DNA from: Powellomyces hirtus
Taxonomy: Eukaryota; Chytridiomycota; Chytridiomycetes; Spizellomycetales; Powellomycetaceae
NCBI GenBank assembly: GCA_025526995.1
Contig: JAHLKG010000024.1
Location: 425,925 to 489,924, forward strand
Direction: 5' to 3'
DNA: 64,000 bases
The notes under the pieces were generated by a model. It worked only from the letters and a program-made list of their open reading frames with translations, made no database searches and was not told the DNA's origin. Position 1 is the stretch's first letter. Every line of letters begins with the position of its first letter. A program made the translations under genes and the position numbers. Below, piece by piece: positions 1-11,729 of this stretch.

Positions 1-245
1 ACTACGCCGTAACATTGACCGAGACTAGAATTACTAGACTTTGAATCAGCGCTTGCGGCTGCTGGTGCGACGGCTGTTTTGGAAACTAAATCAGGGGTAA
101 TAGGTTTGGCGGCAGTTGCGGGCCTGGGGATAGACAGCAATGGACTGCGGAATGCCGAAGGGCCAGCTCTCTGCCGTTTTGCGGGAGGTTGAGGAGCGTC
201 TGCAGAGGCATTCTCAATTGCTTTCTTCTCCTGTTTGATGAGCAT
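1..245 (-). CDS. 5' end of an unidentified gene (partial)
   Basis: An open frame starts at an ATG (245-243 on the minus strand) and runs off the left edge, giving 81 codons. An in-frame TGA lies 18 bases upstream of the ATG, so the start is well defined. The visible protein is a basic, Pro/Ala/Ser-rich, probably disordered N-terminus (starting MLIKQEKKAIENAS) with a KRQR cluster that could act as a nuclear signal. The last visible residues (SLGQCYGVV) look like the beginning of a folded segment. A DNA-repair helicase of the Rdh54/Rad54B type would fit this pattern, but that is a guess; no catalytic motif is inside the window. The product is not identified. Confidence 0.55.
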   Translation of the reverse strand, partial: MLIKQEKKAIENASADAPQPPAKRQRAGPSAFRSPLLSIPRPATAAKPITPDLVSKTAVAPAAASADSKSSNSSLGQCYGV

Positions 246-3200
246 TCTTTGTATTCTGCTTCACTTCTGTCCTATTCTACTCCTTGTCGTTTTCCTTCCC
301 GTGCTGATTAGACGAGTGGATGGGTCAAGATGAGAGAGATGGCTTCGGGGAGAAGACCAGGAAAGGGACGTCAGCGCTTGATCTACCTGAAGCCTGTATG
401 TAGTATGAGTGGCTTGGAGGGGCGCAGCATGAGGCTTGGCCACGCTCCGCTCCGCTCGTTATATATACTGCGCGTTTTGGACACTGGACAGGCGGCGTTC
501 CTGGCTTTCCCCCCCTCCCTCCCCGCCCATGTCATCATGGGAAAAGTCGGCGAGGGGTGCTGGTGGGCGACTGGAAGCTCTGGCGTCGTTCCAGCAACGT
601 TCGTCTTGGGTGGCTGCGTCGCTAGCACTGGCAATCGGTTCCAGCAACAGAAGCCGAGGTCAAAATGAGCGTAGGCCAAGGACACTTTTCCGCACAATGC
701 ACATACCTGCGCAAAGAATAACCCAATATCAGCGCAACTGGTCGATGCTTTCGTTTCGATGAGCTGCAGGATTAACACCTCCTCAGCGGTCTTGTGTGGG
801 TTTCCAAGGTCTCTACTCTGTAGAGCATCCGAGCTTTACGTGCTCAGGCATGCTGGAGCACCCCACGCAGTCGACGCCTCTTTACATTATCGTTACGGAT
901 ATACATGCAACTTCCCGAGTTTGTCTGTGGCTGCCCCGTTCACGTGTCCGCAGAGACAGCTTATCAATGGCATGCGCGTGGGGCTTATTGCCGCGCCTGA
1001 CTCCGTATCATCCCGCATGCCCACAAGCAGCAATCCCATTTTCTGATGTGGTTGCGACCAATTGGCTGCGTAACCTCTTTTTTCCCTTTTTTCTACACAA
1101 GACATCAGAGCCAAGCACACAGGTCACATCGGACAGCGTATTGGGGTTCATATTGATTTTTGTCAATCAGGTTCAAGTCTAATATCCAATCCTTGTCCTC
1201 CCATATCCTCTGTACCAAGCACCTCAACAAATTGGTTTTACTGTCGCTACTCTTGGTGATTGAGCCTTGTGCTCAGCTCCTTGCCCGGCGTCCAGTGAAG
1301 GAACAGCACCCACGACGTTGCTGGCATCCGGAGCTGGTTGAACAACCTGAAAGGAGCGGGTCGTTCAAATCCACAATACAAACAATCAGAACATTTCGCC
1401 TGATAGTTTGCGCTCGTTTTCAGGATATTTGTCGGATGTATAATCTGGCAGACGCAGAGAGTTTCCCAGCCCCAATCGAACCTCGAGGGTTCGATGTAAC
1501 GTCTGGTTCAGCGTTAGCCCAATATGCCCAACCAGCGAGCCACCTTTCTAGCACATCTTTCGTCGTACTCACTGCACCAAGGCGCAGGCTCTCATCATTG
1601 GAGGTCCTCATCTTTGAATGACCGGCGCTAGCCGAAAGACGACGCATGCTCGAGCGAAGCACGTCTAGCAAATCTCAGTTGTCGCCCAAAAGGTCTTGAT
1701 TACACCATGTCCAAGGCACGCTTCAGAACGTGCCTGAGAATGTGCGCCCGACGAAATATCATGGCCGAGCTCTGCACCTCCTGGTTCTTCCGCTGATTTT
1801 TCATTCGAAAAGTTTTGTGCTCCATAAAGGCAAGTCTCCGTAGCAGGCGCCCAAGAAAGTGTTTAAGATAGGGGAGTTGCAACGGTCGGATCAATGATTG
1901 TTCCCAAAAGCAATAGGTCCACGTCACTACGTGCATGTAATCAGCGAGAATTACACCCAGAGCTGTGAAACAGCCATTCAGTCAACCTAATTCTTCTAGA
2001 CTGGCCATAGGACGTCTGGCATCAGTGGTCCGACGTCTTCTCGTCAGACTGCGATGGCGATGCTCATCACCACGCCGGTGGAAGATTCGGAACAGCACGA
2101 TTAACGCCGCAAACCAGAACCCTACGCCTCACATGAGAGAGCGCAAAGCCGATTTCTAGGCTTTCCTCGCGAGGAACCTCAGACAGTTACGTTCAGGTGG
2201 AGCCCTGTCCCTGACTTAGGAGCGCTCCGGATCGATTTCCACACTCTCCTTGCAGGACATTTAGCAAGTCCTCCGAGTCAGCGTTCTCCGCAATCCAGCT
2301 ATGCTTGTTTCCGCTCTTTATATGCATGGCTGTTGTACTACGGCCAACTATGCGCGACATACCCGTTGCAGTTCAGTGTTTCTTCGAGGCCTCTTTCTCG
2401 GGACCGCTCTGAGAAAATTCCAGAACCTGGGCTCTTCAGTTCCCACCCAAGATTTCGGTCACGGTCGATTCAACTCGATGTCTTGATCTCACAGCTTTCA
2501 AGAAGCCGTCGCCAAATCCACGTATCTCGGCTCCACAGGAAATGGGCCTCGATCCGATCAAGGAGCGGGGCGCCGAGAACCCGAGTCGTTCAGGTGCGAC
2601 TACCTTGCCAGCTTTCGGACCGAGGATTCCTTTTAGAGTAGACCCAATCGTGCGAGAGCGATGGAAACTTCAGAATTCTCTCGATCTCGGCTTGCTTGGC
2701 TAATCTCCACTGGTGTGCGTTTGTCGGACCCGTCCTCGTCATAGCAGAAACTTGCGGTTGACCCGAAAATTTACTGCAGCTAAGGGACGCCAACAGACGA
2801 TGAGAGTTTAACGAGCATTTCTCCAACAGGAGGCGCTGAGGGGAACGTTCCTCTGCTTTCTCGCTAACACATCGCTGGACTTGTCTCTCAAGAGGCGATC
2901 CACCACGTGCTATCTCAGGGGATTGTAGTATGGGAATTGAACAGGAGCCGTCGTGTCTCCATCTTTGACTGTGATGGATTTTACGATAGCAGCTTCTTTA
3001 GCTGCAGCTGTAGCTTGTTGCCAAAGCAATCTTACCACATGTTCCAGTCTTCCGGAGACTTTTGATTAAGTGGTTTCACGTTCCAAGCTCAAGATGTTTG
3101 TTTCTGTTCTCCTTTGCACTTTATTCGCGACAATCATCCTTGTTCAGCTGAATCCTGCGATGAGAGGATATCTTCCCATTCGGGGCAATGCCCAAGTGTA

Positions 3201-6200
3201 TTAAAAGGGAATGTCCACAGTGGCCATTGCTCCATCAGAGCAAAAGACGTCCAAATGATTCAGCAAGCCGGAATTTCGTGGCAAAACCATACTTTAGTTC
3301 ATCCCCGTGTTCTCGAGCCGTGTTGCACTTCGCGGCTTGCTTTCCGAACACATTAGGTGAACGAACAGATGTTCGATGTACGTACACAGGCATTGCATTT
3401 GTTTCTTCCCTGACGTCCTCTAATCCGAGGTCATCACGGGCGTCACTCATGAGGTCCGTTCAAGGTGTCATGCGAACAAAACAAGCGGAAATGACTCAGC
3501 ACATCCTGATTCAGATATCAGCAAAGCAGAGGCCCCGTTCTTCGTCAAACATTGTCTTCTGGGGTCCCTTTTCGATGATGTTAACCCATCTCGTGCTCAT
3601 CGTTAAGGCTCGTAAACAACGCTAATGGACGTATCGTTGTTCTTCTTCGTCAGAATCAGCCTGACGATTAAAATTGCGCGGTTCAAAGCTTTTCTGCGAC
3701 ACAGCACCAATGTCTCCTTCCGAGATGGGCTCAGTTCAGACATCGAGACTCGAGCGTCAGTCCACAGCAGTCGAAGTTGCAACACATTGTCTGCTCGAGG
3801 AACTATCAACAGCTGGTTTCACTGATTGTGCTGACTTGAACCTCTGCGCCCAACTTTGATGTCAACTTGGCTCCTCCAACCTCGGCTACTGCCGAACGCA
3901 GAGCATCCGGGTCCGCTGCGTTCTTCGCTTCCCATATCAACACCAAATGCCTTGCGGCTACCCTTGATTGCCGACTGTCTGGCGATTTGTCTCAAGCATC
4001 CAATCATTGCAATATCTTACTTCATATCAACCCGACGATACCCCGTCACTTAGCAAATTCTGAAAGCGACCCATCAACACATTTGTGGACTGAGGTTTAC
4101 TTCGTCATTGAAGCCCGCATTGAGCTCTTGCCACGTGCATACACCATCGTTCTCAATGCTCGCAAGGATAATCAGCTAGCGCCAGCAAATGCCTTTTCAA
4201 CTACCATAGCAACATCAGGTCGGCGCACCAGCACCTCAACACCGATCTGCCAATTCCGACCTTAAGGCCATCGTCCCACATGTCAGATTCCTCTGGCATC
4301 TCAACGGATGACGGCTCTAAAGGCCGCGAGAGAAGGAACGTTGACACTAACTCTGAGCCAACTGCAAACATATCAGCTCGGTGTCGTGTGTCGTTCCTGA
4401 CGCTCTCAAATCTCCGTAATGTGCTTTAAAGTTCATATGCTGGACTCCATCTGCTGTTATCGGTACGCCATGATCTACGCCCTGACATCGTCTGCAGTAT
4501 GGTGACGCTGTAGCCCCCTTTTTGGCGTCTCCCAGTTGGTCCCAATGCGCACATCTGCAACAGCTCGCTCCTCCTGTTTCTATGATCACTTCCCAGACGC
4601 TTAGCGTGTGGAACCCTTTGAAGGTGAGATTTAGAAAACATTCACCACTTCTGCAGCGGCTTAGGCTCCATTGTCTCAACATCCAGCATGTGCCAAGAAG
4701 TGTGATTGGATCAACATCGTTAGCTCTTGTTTTACCATGAGCACCGCTAGCGGAACAGCCGTGCCGATGGCGATCCCAGCGGCTTCCAAGGAAGCGGCTT
4801 GCCGCTTCTGTGGGGTTGATGACCTATTTGCATAATTCGAATCTTTTCTTTCCGAACAACGCAGTGTTTGCTTCTTCTCACTCTTGCGACCGGGCACCAT
4901 CTACGCTTACTCGGCAACCTACATGCGGCCCAATCAAGCTCAAAATCACAGCTACTCTCTGCAATCTTTCCATTCGATGTACTTTGGCGTTCGGCACTCA
5001 GGTCCTCGTTTGGTATTCGACATCGGTGGTGGGGAGACGGAAATGCGATATGCTGAAGGATCTCAACTCCCATATTTCCCCCATCTTCTCATGGTCGTTT
5101 ATTTAGTAAGCCCGTCAAGACTTTCTTTGTTCTTTCTTTCTTTGTAGACGACAGTGAGGTGGGCCTGTGGTTGTCGATTGCAAATTGAATGTGGAGGGGG
5201 GCGCGATACGTAGAGCATTGTATCATAGAAGGTCGACCAAATCTCGCCGTCGCTATCCGTTGCGCAGGAATATCTTTCATATCCGTTTCCTTGTTCCGCC
5301 CAGTCCCTTGCATCAAGTACCAGTCGATGTTCCACGCCCGCACACACCTGTTATTTTGCCGGTCTGAATAACTGACGTAGGGAAAGTTGTTTGGCAGAGT
5401 CGAATTTACCTCAGTGACTACGTCCCTTTGAGGTCGGCGACAGAACTGTCAGCAGATTTAATGTCGGTTCCAAACAAGCCGAATCATCCGACTTTAAACA
5501 CCGGATGCTGCGGAAGAGGATCCCACATCGCCCGTGGGATGTGGCGAGCTACTTTTCCAGTGGACGGGGATGTCAACTTGTAGAAAGGTGAGAGATGAGA
5601 GCAGGGCTGTTGTTTCTCTCTGCATCCCTTTCCTGCCAGTGTATTCCACCATGTCGTCAATCTCTTTGCTGCCAAGCCGGACAATTCGACCAACATAGGA
5701 CAATTCGGCAATGTCAATGCTCGGTAGTACTCTGCTTCGAATGTGTCTAAGGGTTTCAGAACAGGGCCAAGGTTAGCCTTTGTTTTGCTTGGGTCATTGG
5801 TGTAATGAAACCGGTGTGCCAATCGTACGCGGTGCTCCTGGTGTTTTTGCCCTCTTCCTTTGCCCTCTTCGGATTCCGGGGAGCTCAACGGCGTGCCTGA
5901 CATGCTGCTGTGTTCGACAGCGCCGACAGCGATGCCATAGCCGCAACCACTACTCGCTCGCGAGTCGCCTTTTAGATTTCCTCTACGCCACCGCATCCTC
6001 CCGCTTCACGGGTTTTAGCTGGGGTTAGGAACGGTATGAGTGGTCAGAAGAGCTGTGGCAGGTGCTGTCGTTTGCGCTCTGACACTATCAAACGAAAGTG
6101 GGACAGGCGGGGGTCGACAAGCTGCGAAGCCCGTCTCGGAGGTGGGGCCAGGCTGGGCACTCGGAGACAGAGCGGGATCCGTGGCGGGGGACCGCCCAGC

Positions 6201-7194
6201 CTGGCGGATGCTGAAGGCCGACTTGGGAGGGACAGGTTCGGCCTGGAGAGCGAAATGTTGATCGAGCTGGGATGGTGCGGTGAGGAGAAACAAAGTCAAA
6301 CGGCTTGGTGGCTGGAGGCGACGAAGTCAGGCTCATGTGCAGGCAACGGTTGGAGGAGCGTCAGGAGCATGGGCAGGTCAAGGCAGGTCCAGAGGAGCGC
6401 AGAAAAAGGTTCCATACTGATTTCCAAACGCTCCGAGGACGATGCTATCATCAACAGATGTGCAGTGCTGCGGGGTTCCGACGCTAAAACCCAAAGCAAT
6501 AGCTACACGCACGGCACCATGAGAAGGGCTACCACATGCTACAAAGGTAATTATTAATATCATCAACCGTTACCTCAGTTCGGATTGTACGGAAACCGTT
6601 CGCGGCGCGGCCTGACCTTTTCGGGGCTATCTGATTTATTTTTTTTGTGCGGAAGAGAACGAGCGCGGGGGCAGAAGTAGGAATCGTCTGGGTTGGGTGT
6701 TACGGTTGGGAAGGCGAAATGAAGGCGAAGGTGAAGGCAGGTTGCGGAGGGGGAACACGAGCATCACTTAATTTTGTCGGTTGTTGGAAGTAGTTCCATC
6801 AAAGTGGGCGGAGGGCATGAAACGCTGATAGCTTGAGGTTAATTTTGCAGGGACTGGCACCAAGAGACAGAACAGCAAGACGAAGCCCTCCAAAGAAACC
6901 TCGTAAAACAACCGGGAAACCAACGCACACAGCCCCGAAAGCTTCTTCTTCTCACAACGAAAGACATGGAGTATCTCACACCAGCAAGCTGTCTATAGCG
7001 TAACATAACGAACATCCAGAAGACACTCTCAAGCCAGGTCTTTACTCCATGCACTGGGGGTCTCGGTGCATCGAGCGGACTGTGTGTCGCGGATCGCTCT
7101 CACAAACGACGAGATTGCAAGATATTTCTTGCGGCCACCTGAGCATATGTTGACACCGGTCCGGATAGGTGTCTCCCAGCTCAGGTACTATGTC
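246..7194. other. gene-poor stretch, no supported gene
   Basis: About 7 kb in which all open frames are short, overlap on both strands and show no domain I recognise. Several frames break after 60-130 codons without usable splice sites. The stretch at 3.0-4.3 kb reads like eroded coding DNA (runs of plausible protein in changing frames on the plus strand), which would fit an old mobile element, but no reverse transcriptase, integrase or transposase motif is legible. A minus-strand segment near 5500-5750 has a protein-like frame but no visible gene structure. Confidence 0.5.
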
Positions 7195-7777
7195 ACGGAT
7201 CGCTACCTGTTCTTCTGCTGAGCTTGCAGTTTGATACGAGTCACGATGTCCTTTTGAAGCTGAGCGATATTTGCTTGGTGCCGCTTTCATGGCGGCGCCT
7301 GCTGCTTCATGAGCCGCCCATTTTTATTGTTGTGCAGCAAGCGGGATGCAAGCAGCTGCATGGACTTCTTCGTCCATAATTTGAGCAAGCTGGAACACAT
7401 TCGCCATGTCAGGGTGATATCAACCGAGTCTGAGTTGGGGCGTGCGGACGAATGAGACGGAGGCAAAGATTGGGGCGGGCATTTGTGTGTGTTGTTTTTG
7501 TAATGATTGTCGTCGTAGATTGTGCCTTGGAGATAGGAAAATGTATGATGGGACACGAGGAGTTACGAGAGGTTAAGCACCAATCCGTTTTACGTTTTTT
7601 CACCAAATCGTCGCCAGCCGCTTGGTCCATCTCTCCCATCTTCCCCAACATCCTCCCAGCATCATCCTCTAATTTGCACGCTTGTTGACGATTCTCTGGC
7701 AACAGAGCTGCACCCAGGTCACGAACAAGGTCGAACAGAGAGTGGCATGCAATGGAGGATGTCACACGCATCTTCAA
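7195..7777 (-). other. possible small coiled-coil gene, structure unresolved
   Basis: Three minus-strand segments have protein-like, Ala/Gln/Lys/Glu-rich amphipathic composition. One around 7590-7777 contains LEDDAGRMLGKMGEMDQAAG. One around 7320-7405 starts MANVFQLAQIMDEEVHAAA. One around 7220-7275 contains IAQLQKDIVTRIKLQAQQKN and is followed by GTAGCG. They lie in different frames and one frame is interrupted by TAA, so a spliced gene or a decayed one is possible. I could not join them with consistent splice sites and do not recognise a family. Confidence 0.2.
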
Positions 7778-8644
7778 GCGATTGCTAAACCCTTACAACC
7801 CATTTACACTTCTCCCGAGAGCATGTACAGCATGCCACTTGCGGCCTCGTGCTCGGGTAATTTTGTCCATGTTTGAGGTGATTGTGGTTAACCGAACGAG
7901 TTTGTCAGAACGCATGCTGATGTAAACGGTGTATCTATATCTCGTTCTGGAAAAACTCGCAAAACGGATTGTTTAACCTCTCTATTCTTGCCCCGCATTT
8001 TGGTGATAAAGAAAGCAGCTTGTGAACGTTACCACAATTGTATATGATAAAATTGTCGCATGCATCCGGCTGAACGCGCCAAGGACAGACAAATGGTGTT
8101 GATGCGAGGAAACACGCGGAGAGCAGTTTGAGAATCGTTGCTGTCGTCGGTTGTAAATCGCTCATTTGAAAGAGAGTTCGACGTCGAGCTATAACAACGA
8201 TATGGGTTAGTCTCAAGGGAAACGGCGATCTCGTGAGATTAAACCGCACGTCCGCCCCCTTGGCGACGTCTGAAGGAATGTAAAGATGTTGTTCTACATA
8301 TTTGCAGATTGTTCTTCTGATATTCATGAGAAATCATCATTCTCCTCTTTTCTTTCACCCATGGTGATCAAGATCGTCATGGTCCACCTCAGGCACCACT
8401 GTGAATGTTATTTTGCAAAAAAAATCATATATATTTGGCAGACCCCAGCAAACGAAGGGCTAGATTACAAAGAATTGTAGCACTGGAAGATGGGGAGGCG
8501 GGACAAGACTGGTTGTGTGTAGCAAAACGAAAAAGTCCGCCAAGAAATGAGCGTAGCAAAGCGGTGAGAGGAAGAGGGAACGGACGCGATGCAGCGGCAG
8601 GGCTGCGCGGGTATACGAACTTGATCGGGTGTGCGGAGATGCAA
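7778..8644. other. intergenic, nothing recognised
   Basis: AT-richer spacer 3' of the U2AF1 gene. Only short overlapping open frames are present; no domain, repeat or RNA gene was seen. Confidence 0.5.
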
Positions 8645-9828
8645 TCACCAACCTTCCTCGTACTTCATAGGAGGGTGTCCGCCATCTCTGTCATCGCGCT
8701 TGTCGCTTCGTCTCCGGTCACGGTCACGATCAGATGGTGAACGGGAGCGATGCCGACGGGAGGATCTCGACTCGCCGCCATGATCGCTGCGATCTCTGCT
8801 CGTGCTCTTGGAACCGCGCGTGGCATTTCGTTTTTCCTTTTTTTGGATGCTGAGAGACTCTTTTTGTGCGGCAAACAGTTCCTTTTCCAGCGGTCGCGAG
8901 ACGAGCTTGAGATGCATGAAATTGCAGAATCCGCCGCGTGTGCATTCCGCATTTTCGTATTGCCGGCAGCAGGCTTCTCCGAAATCGGTCACGGGCGACA
9001 GCTCGGCGTATAGCGGTCGACCAGCGTAAAAGCGTTCGTTCAGCGAGGCAACAGCATTGCCAGCATCCTCTTCGTACTTGTACCGTACATATACATCTTT
9101 GGTTCGGGAAAAGAGGAGGAAGATGGGGAATGATGTTAGTAAAATGATCCAGCTTCTGGTTGAGCTGCGGCACAAAAATGCAGATCGTTCCCGCCCTCCG
9201 CCAACTCCTCCCTCGCTTTGCTCAGAGTCATTGCCCTCCCTCATCGCTTTGCTCGGAACCGCTTTGCTCGGAATGCCTCCTTCGCTGCGCTCGGGGTTTC
9301 CCCACTTTATCATGCGTTCCTTTGCTTCGCTCAGGATATCCCTGTCCTAAACCCTAACCCTGACCCTAATCCTAATTTTCCTCCATCTCCTTCGCCTTGC
9401 TTCGCTCGGACCGCTACTTACTTCCGACGAGATGGTCGCCGACATTGTCGCAGACATTCATTTCTTCAATTTCTCCATATTTCGCGAGTTCGACGAAAAT
9501 GTCATCCCAGAAGAGATCAAAGTGTTCCTGCAGCTCTTGCTCTGTCATGGTACAGGTCGCTTCGTGAGCGGGGTTCTGATAGACGTTGGAGAGCAGGACA
9601 GTCTGGGAAAAGGTGGGCTTGACGTGTTTGCGGGAACATCGTTCGCCGTGCCTGCAAGCGCCGATTTTGAAGTAGAATGAACAGTTGACCTTGTCCTTTT
9701 CTGTGCCGTAGATGGAGGCGAGATGATCTGTCACAAACGCACAAAGGGGAAGAGCGGAAGGGATAAATAACTGTGTATGGATTTGCGAGAGCTGCTGTTC
9801 CCTGATCTCTGTGACACATACCGGCCAT
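8645..9828 (-). CDS. U2AF1: U2 snRNP auxiliary factor small subunit (U2AF35/U2AF1)
   Basis: Nuclear splicing factor; in the family it recognises the AG of the 3' splice site as a heterodimer with the large U2AF subunit. Three exons: 9828-9822, 9727-9422 and 9096-8645, joined by introns of 94 and 325 bases, giving 254 residues. Exon 1 is only seven bases (ATGGCCG) and restores the N-terminus MADHLASIYGTEKDKVNC. Order of domains: first CCCH zinc finger (about residues 18-37, ACRHGERCSRKH), U2AF-homology RRM (about 43-145), second CCCH finger (CCRQYENAECTRGGFC), then an Arg/Ser/Asp-rich tail. The serine and glutamine equivalent to human S34 and Q157 are present. Intron 2 uses an AAAG acceptor and is filled with repeats, including telomere-like DNA. 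The length is close to human U2AF35. Confidence 0.95.
9190..9345. repeat. degenerate CGCTTTGCTCGGA-type repeats inside U2AF1 intron 2
   Basis: Within the second U2AF1 intron, the motif CGCTTTGCTCGGA and variants (TCGCTTTGCTCAGAG, CGCTGCGCTCGGG, GCTTCGCTCAGGA) recur in close succession. Between them are CCTCCCTC-like linkers. A further copy (CTTGCTTCGCTCGGACC) lies near 9395-9412, still in the intron. The array makes this intron several times longer than its neighbours. Confidence 0.75.
9346..9376. repeat. interstitial telomere-like repeat in U2AF1 intron 2
   Basis: The plus strand reads CCTAA, ACCCTAACCC, TGACCCTAAT, CCTAA: about five units of the complement of TTAGGG, two with single-base changes. 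It is more than 54 kb from the telomere in this window, inside an intron of an essential gene. Confidence 0.8.
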
Positions 9829-11729
9829 TGCTTGCTGGTGCTACTGGTTGGGGGTAGTGGGCGAGACAATACGCAGAGAAAGACAGCTGAGCCGCAGGGA
9901 AAACAATAACAGCACTTTTGTGGGATGGATAGAGTTGGATTGCTAATGGGAACCAATCACTCCCAGCTCTGCGCAACAACAACCTCACCGTCAAACGACG
10001 ACCAGGTCCTTCTTGAACGTGCTGAATGAGTGAATGACTAATATAGACAAATGGACTTACCGCGCCTCTCATTCCATCCCATTCAATCCCATTGAATCCT
10101 TTGTTTTCATGGTTTCTCAACTATTGTACGTTTGCGTTGGAAACGAAATTGTCCGTCCATGGTAAGTGAGTGTGGAGCTGAGCTAGACTGGGATATGTAA
10201 TTGCGAAAGCTACTATTGTCGTAAGTACTAGTCGATTGACCTGATAAGTGTGAGAAGGATTCCGGGTGTCGACAAAGCCCATCTACCGGGCGCTCAAATG
10301 ATCCATCGGCAAACGAATTGCGGTGCACATTCAGAACAAACCGGACCCGGACGAGTTGTGGTTAGCGAAGGAGCCATGTAGCCAGCTTCAGCAGACGATA
10401 AGGTGACAGTGGTTTGACCTTTCCATGTCCATGGACAAGGGCGGGGGTCAGCCGGGGTCAGCGGGATGAAAAATAGCCAGATATGAAATCCTAGGGGGTC
10501 CGCTGACTTTTGACCAAGGACTGCACCTGTCTATCACAATAACCAAGCCAAAAGAAAAGGTTGCAAAGCGAGTTTGGTTCAGCATAAAACACATAATCAA
10601 TGCGCTTATTCGCAAAGGATCTGTTCTCGGATGCGTGATGGACTGGCGGAACGGAGTTACCAGATGAGGGTATCCAGACGGAGGGCGACTTGTCAGCCCA
10701 AGATGAGAGCGTGACAGTGCAAGAGTGGCGCGGTCAGACTGCTCCTCTGTGTATCGTGTTGTATGTTCGCGATCAATAGATTATCTGTCATAAAGAGAGA
10801 GAGTGGGAAAGGGAAAGTAAAGAGGGTCCTCCCCTCTTTCCTTTCAGTCTCTCTCGCTGTCGATGGTATGTGCGCGCCACTCTTGCCCTTTTCTTGCTGG
10901 AAGACGGCCTTCGAGCGAGCGAGGAGGCATGCATGTAGTGGCGCTCAGCCCCTCCCGCTATCTTTTCTTTTTTTCTTCTTTTTCGCACCCATGTGGCTAT
11001 CATGATAACTGTTGGGGTTGTTCAAGCGGCCCGGCATAGGAGTCGCCACCTCAAGTCGGTTGGGCGTCATTCAGCTGTACCGAATTCCTGGCGACGCGAC
11101 TGGCGGTGCCTCCCAAATATGATTGAAAGTGAAACCACAATTCCTTCGCTGCCGTCAAAAAAAAAAGAAGAAAAGAAACAAATGTGAGAAATACGCTGTC
11201 CGAGTCCTACACAGAATGTCTCAACGGGGCTGTGCTTCTGTGCGCTGCTTCCCGCAAGCTCGCGACAAATAGTAATGTCGGACTCGGGAGAAACTCGCCC
11301 TGCTTTATTGTTCACTGCCACAAATCGGCCACGCGTTTCTCGTCACTGGCACTGCCAGTACGTGCTAAAAAAAGCAACAATTAGAACGGAAAGTAAAAAA
11401 TCTCCCACTGGCGTGCACAGAATGTTTTTAGATAATATGCGCCGTCGACACTGCCCACATGTATGTATGACACAACCAGCAGAGCATTGTGGAGTTCCGC
11501 CTCCTTTCCTCTTTCCTTTTCCATCGTGCATCCATCTAATTCATTGAGGTAAAAGGCTAAAAAGTTTATAAATCTCCGGAGGCCTTCCCAAAATACCCTT
11601 TGTCCAAAAGCAACAGAAGCCTCTCGCTCACACCAATCCTTCCTAAGGCCTTTGACATTCTCGTCGTTCCTGTCTACCCTTCCTTTTAGTTTCATCTCTC
11701 GCTTTTCGTAACATCGATATCTCAGAACA
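9829..11729. other. intergenic, no supported gene
   Basis: Spacer between the U2AF1 5' end and the chitin deacetylase. Only short, composition-driven frames are present (for example a Ser/Arg-rich frame at 10788-11003 overlapping a pyrimidine-rich tract). It must hold the promoters of both flanking genes, which point away from each other. No operator-like or RNA structure was recognised. Confidence 0.5.

Noticed and set aside
1340..1400. GGTCGTTCAAATCC, reminiscent of a tRNA T-arm
   Set aside because: The surrounding bases do not form acceptor, D or anticodon arms; no tRNA is supported here or elsewhere in the window.
3860..4265. 132-codon plus-strand frame in the gene-poor region
   Set aside because: No recognised domain and frames break on both sides; it may be eroded mobile-element DNA but nothing shows which.
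5484..5750. Protein-like minus-strand frame with VGRIVRLGSKEIDDMVEYTG
   Set aside because: It looks coding in composition, but I found no flanking exons, no family and no clear start; kept only as a note.
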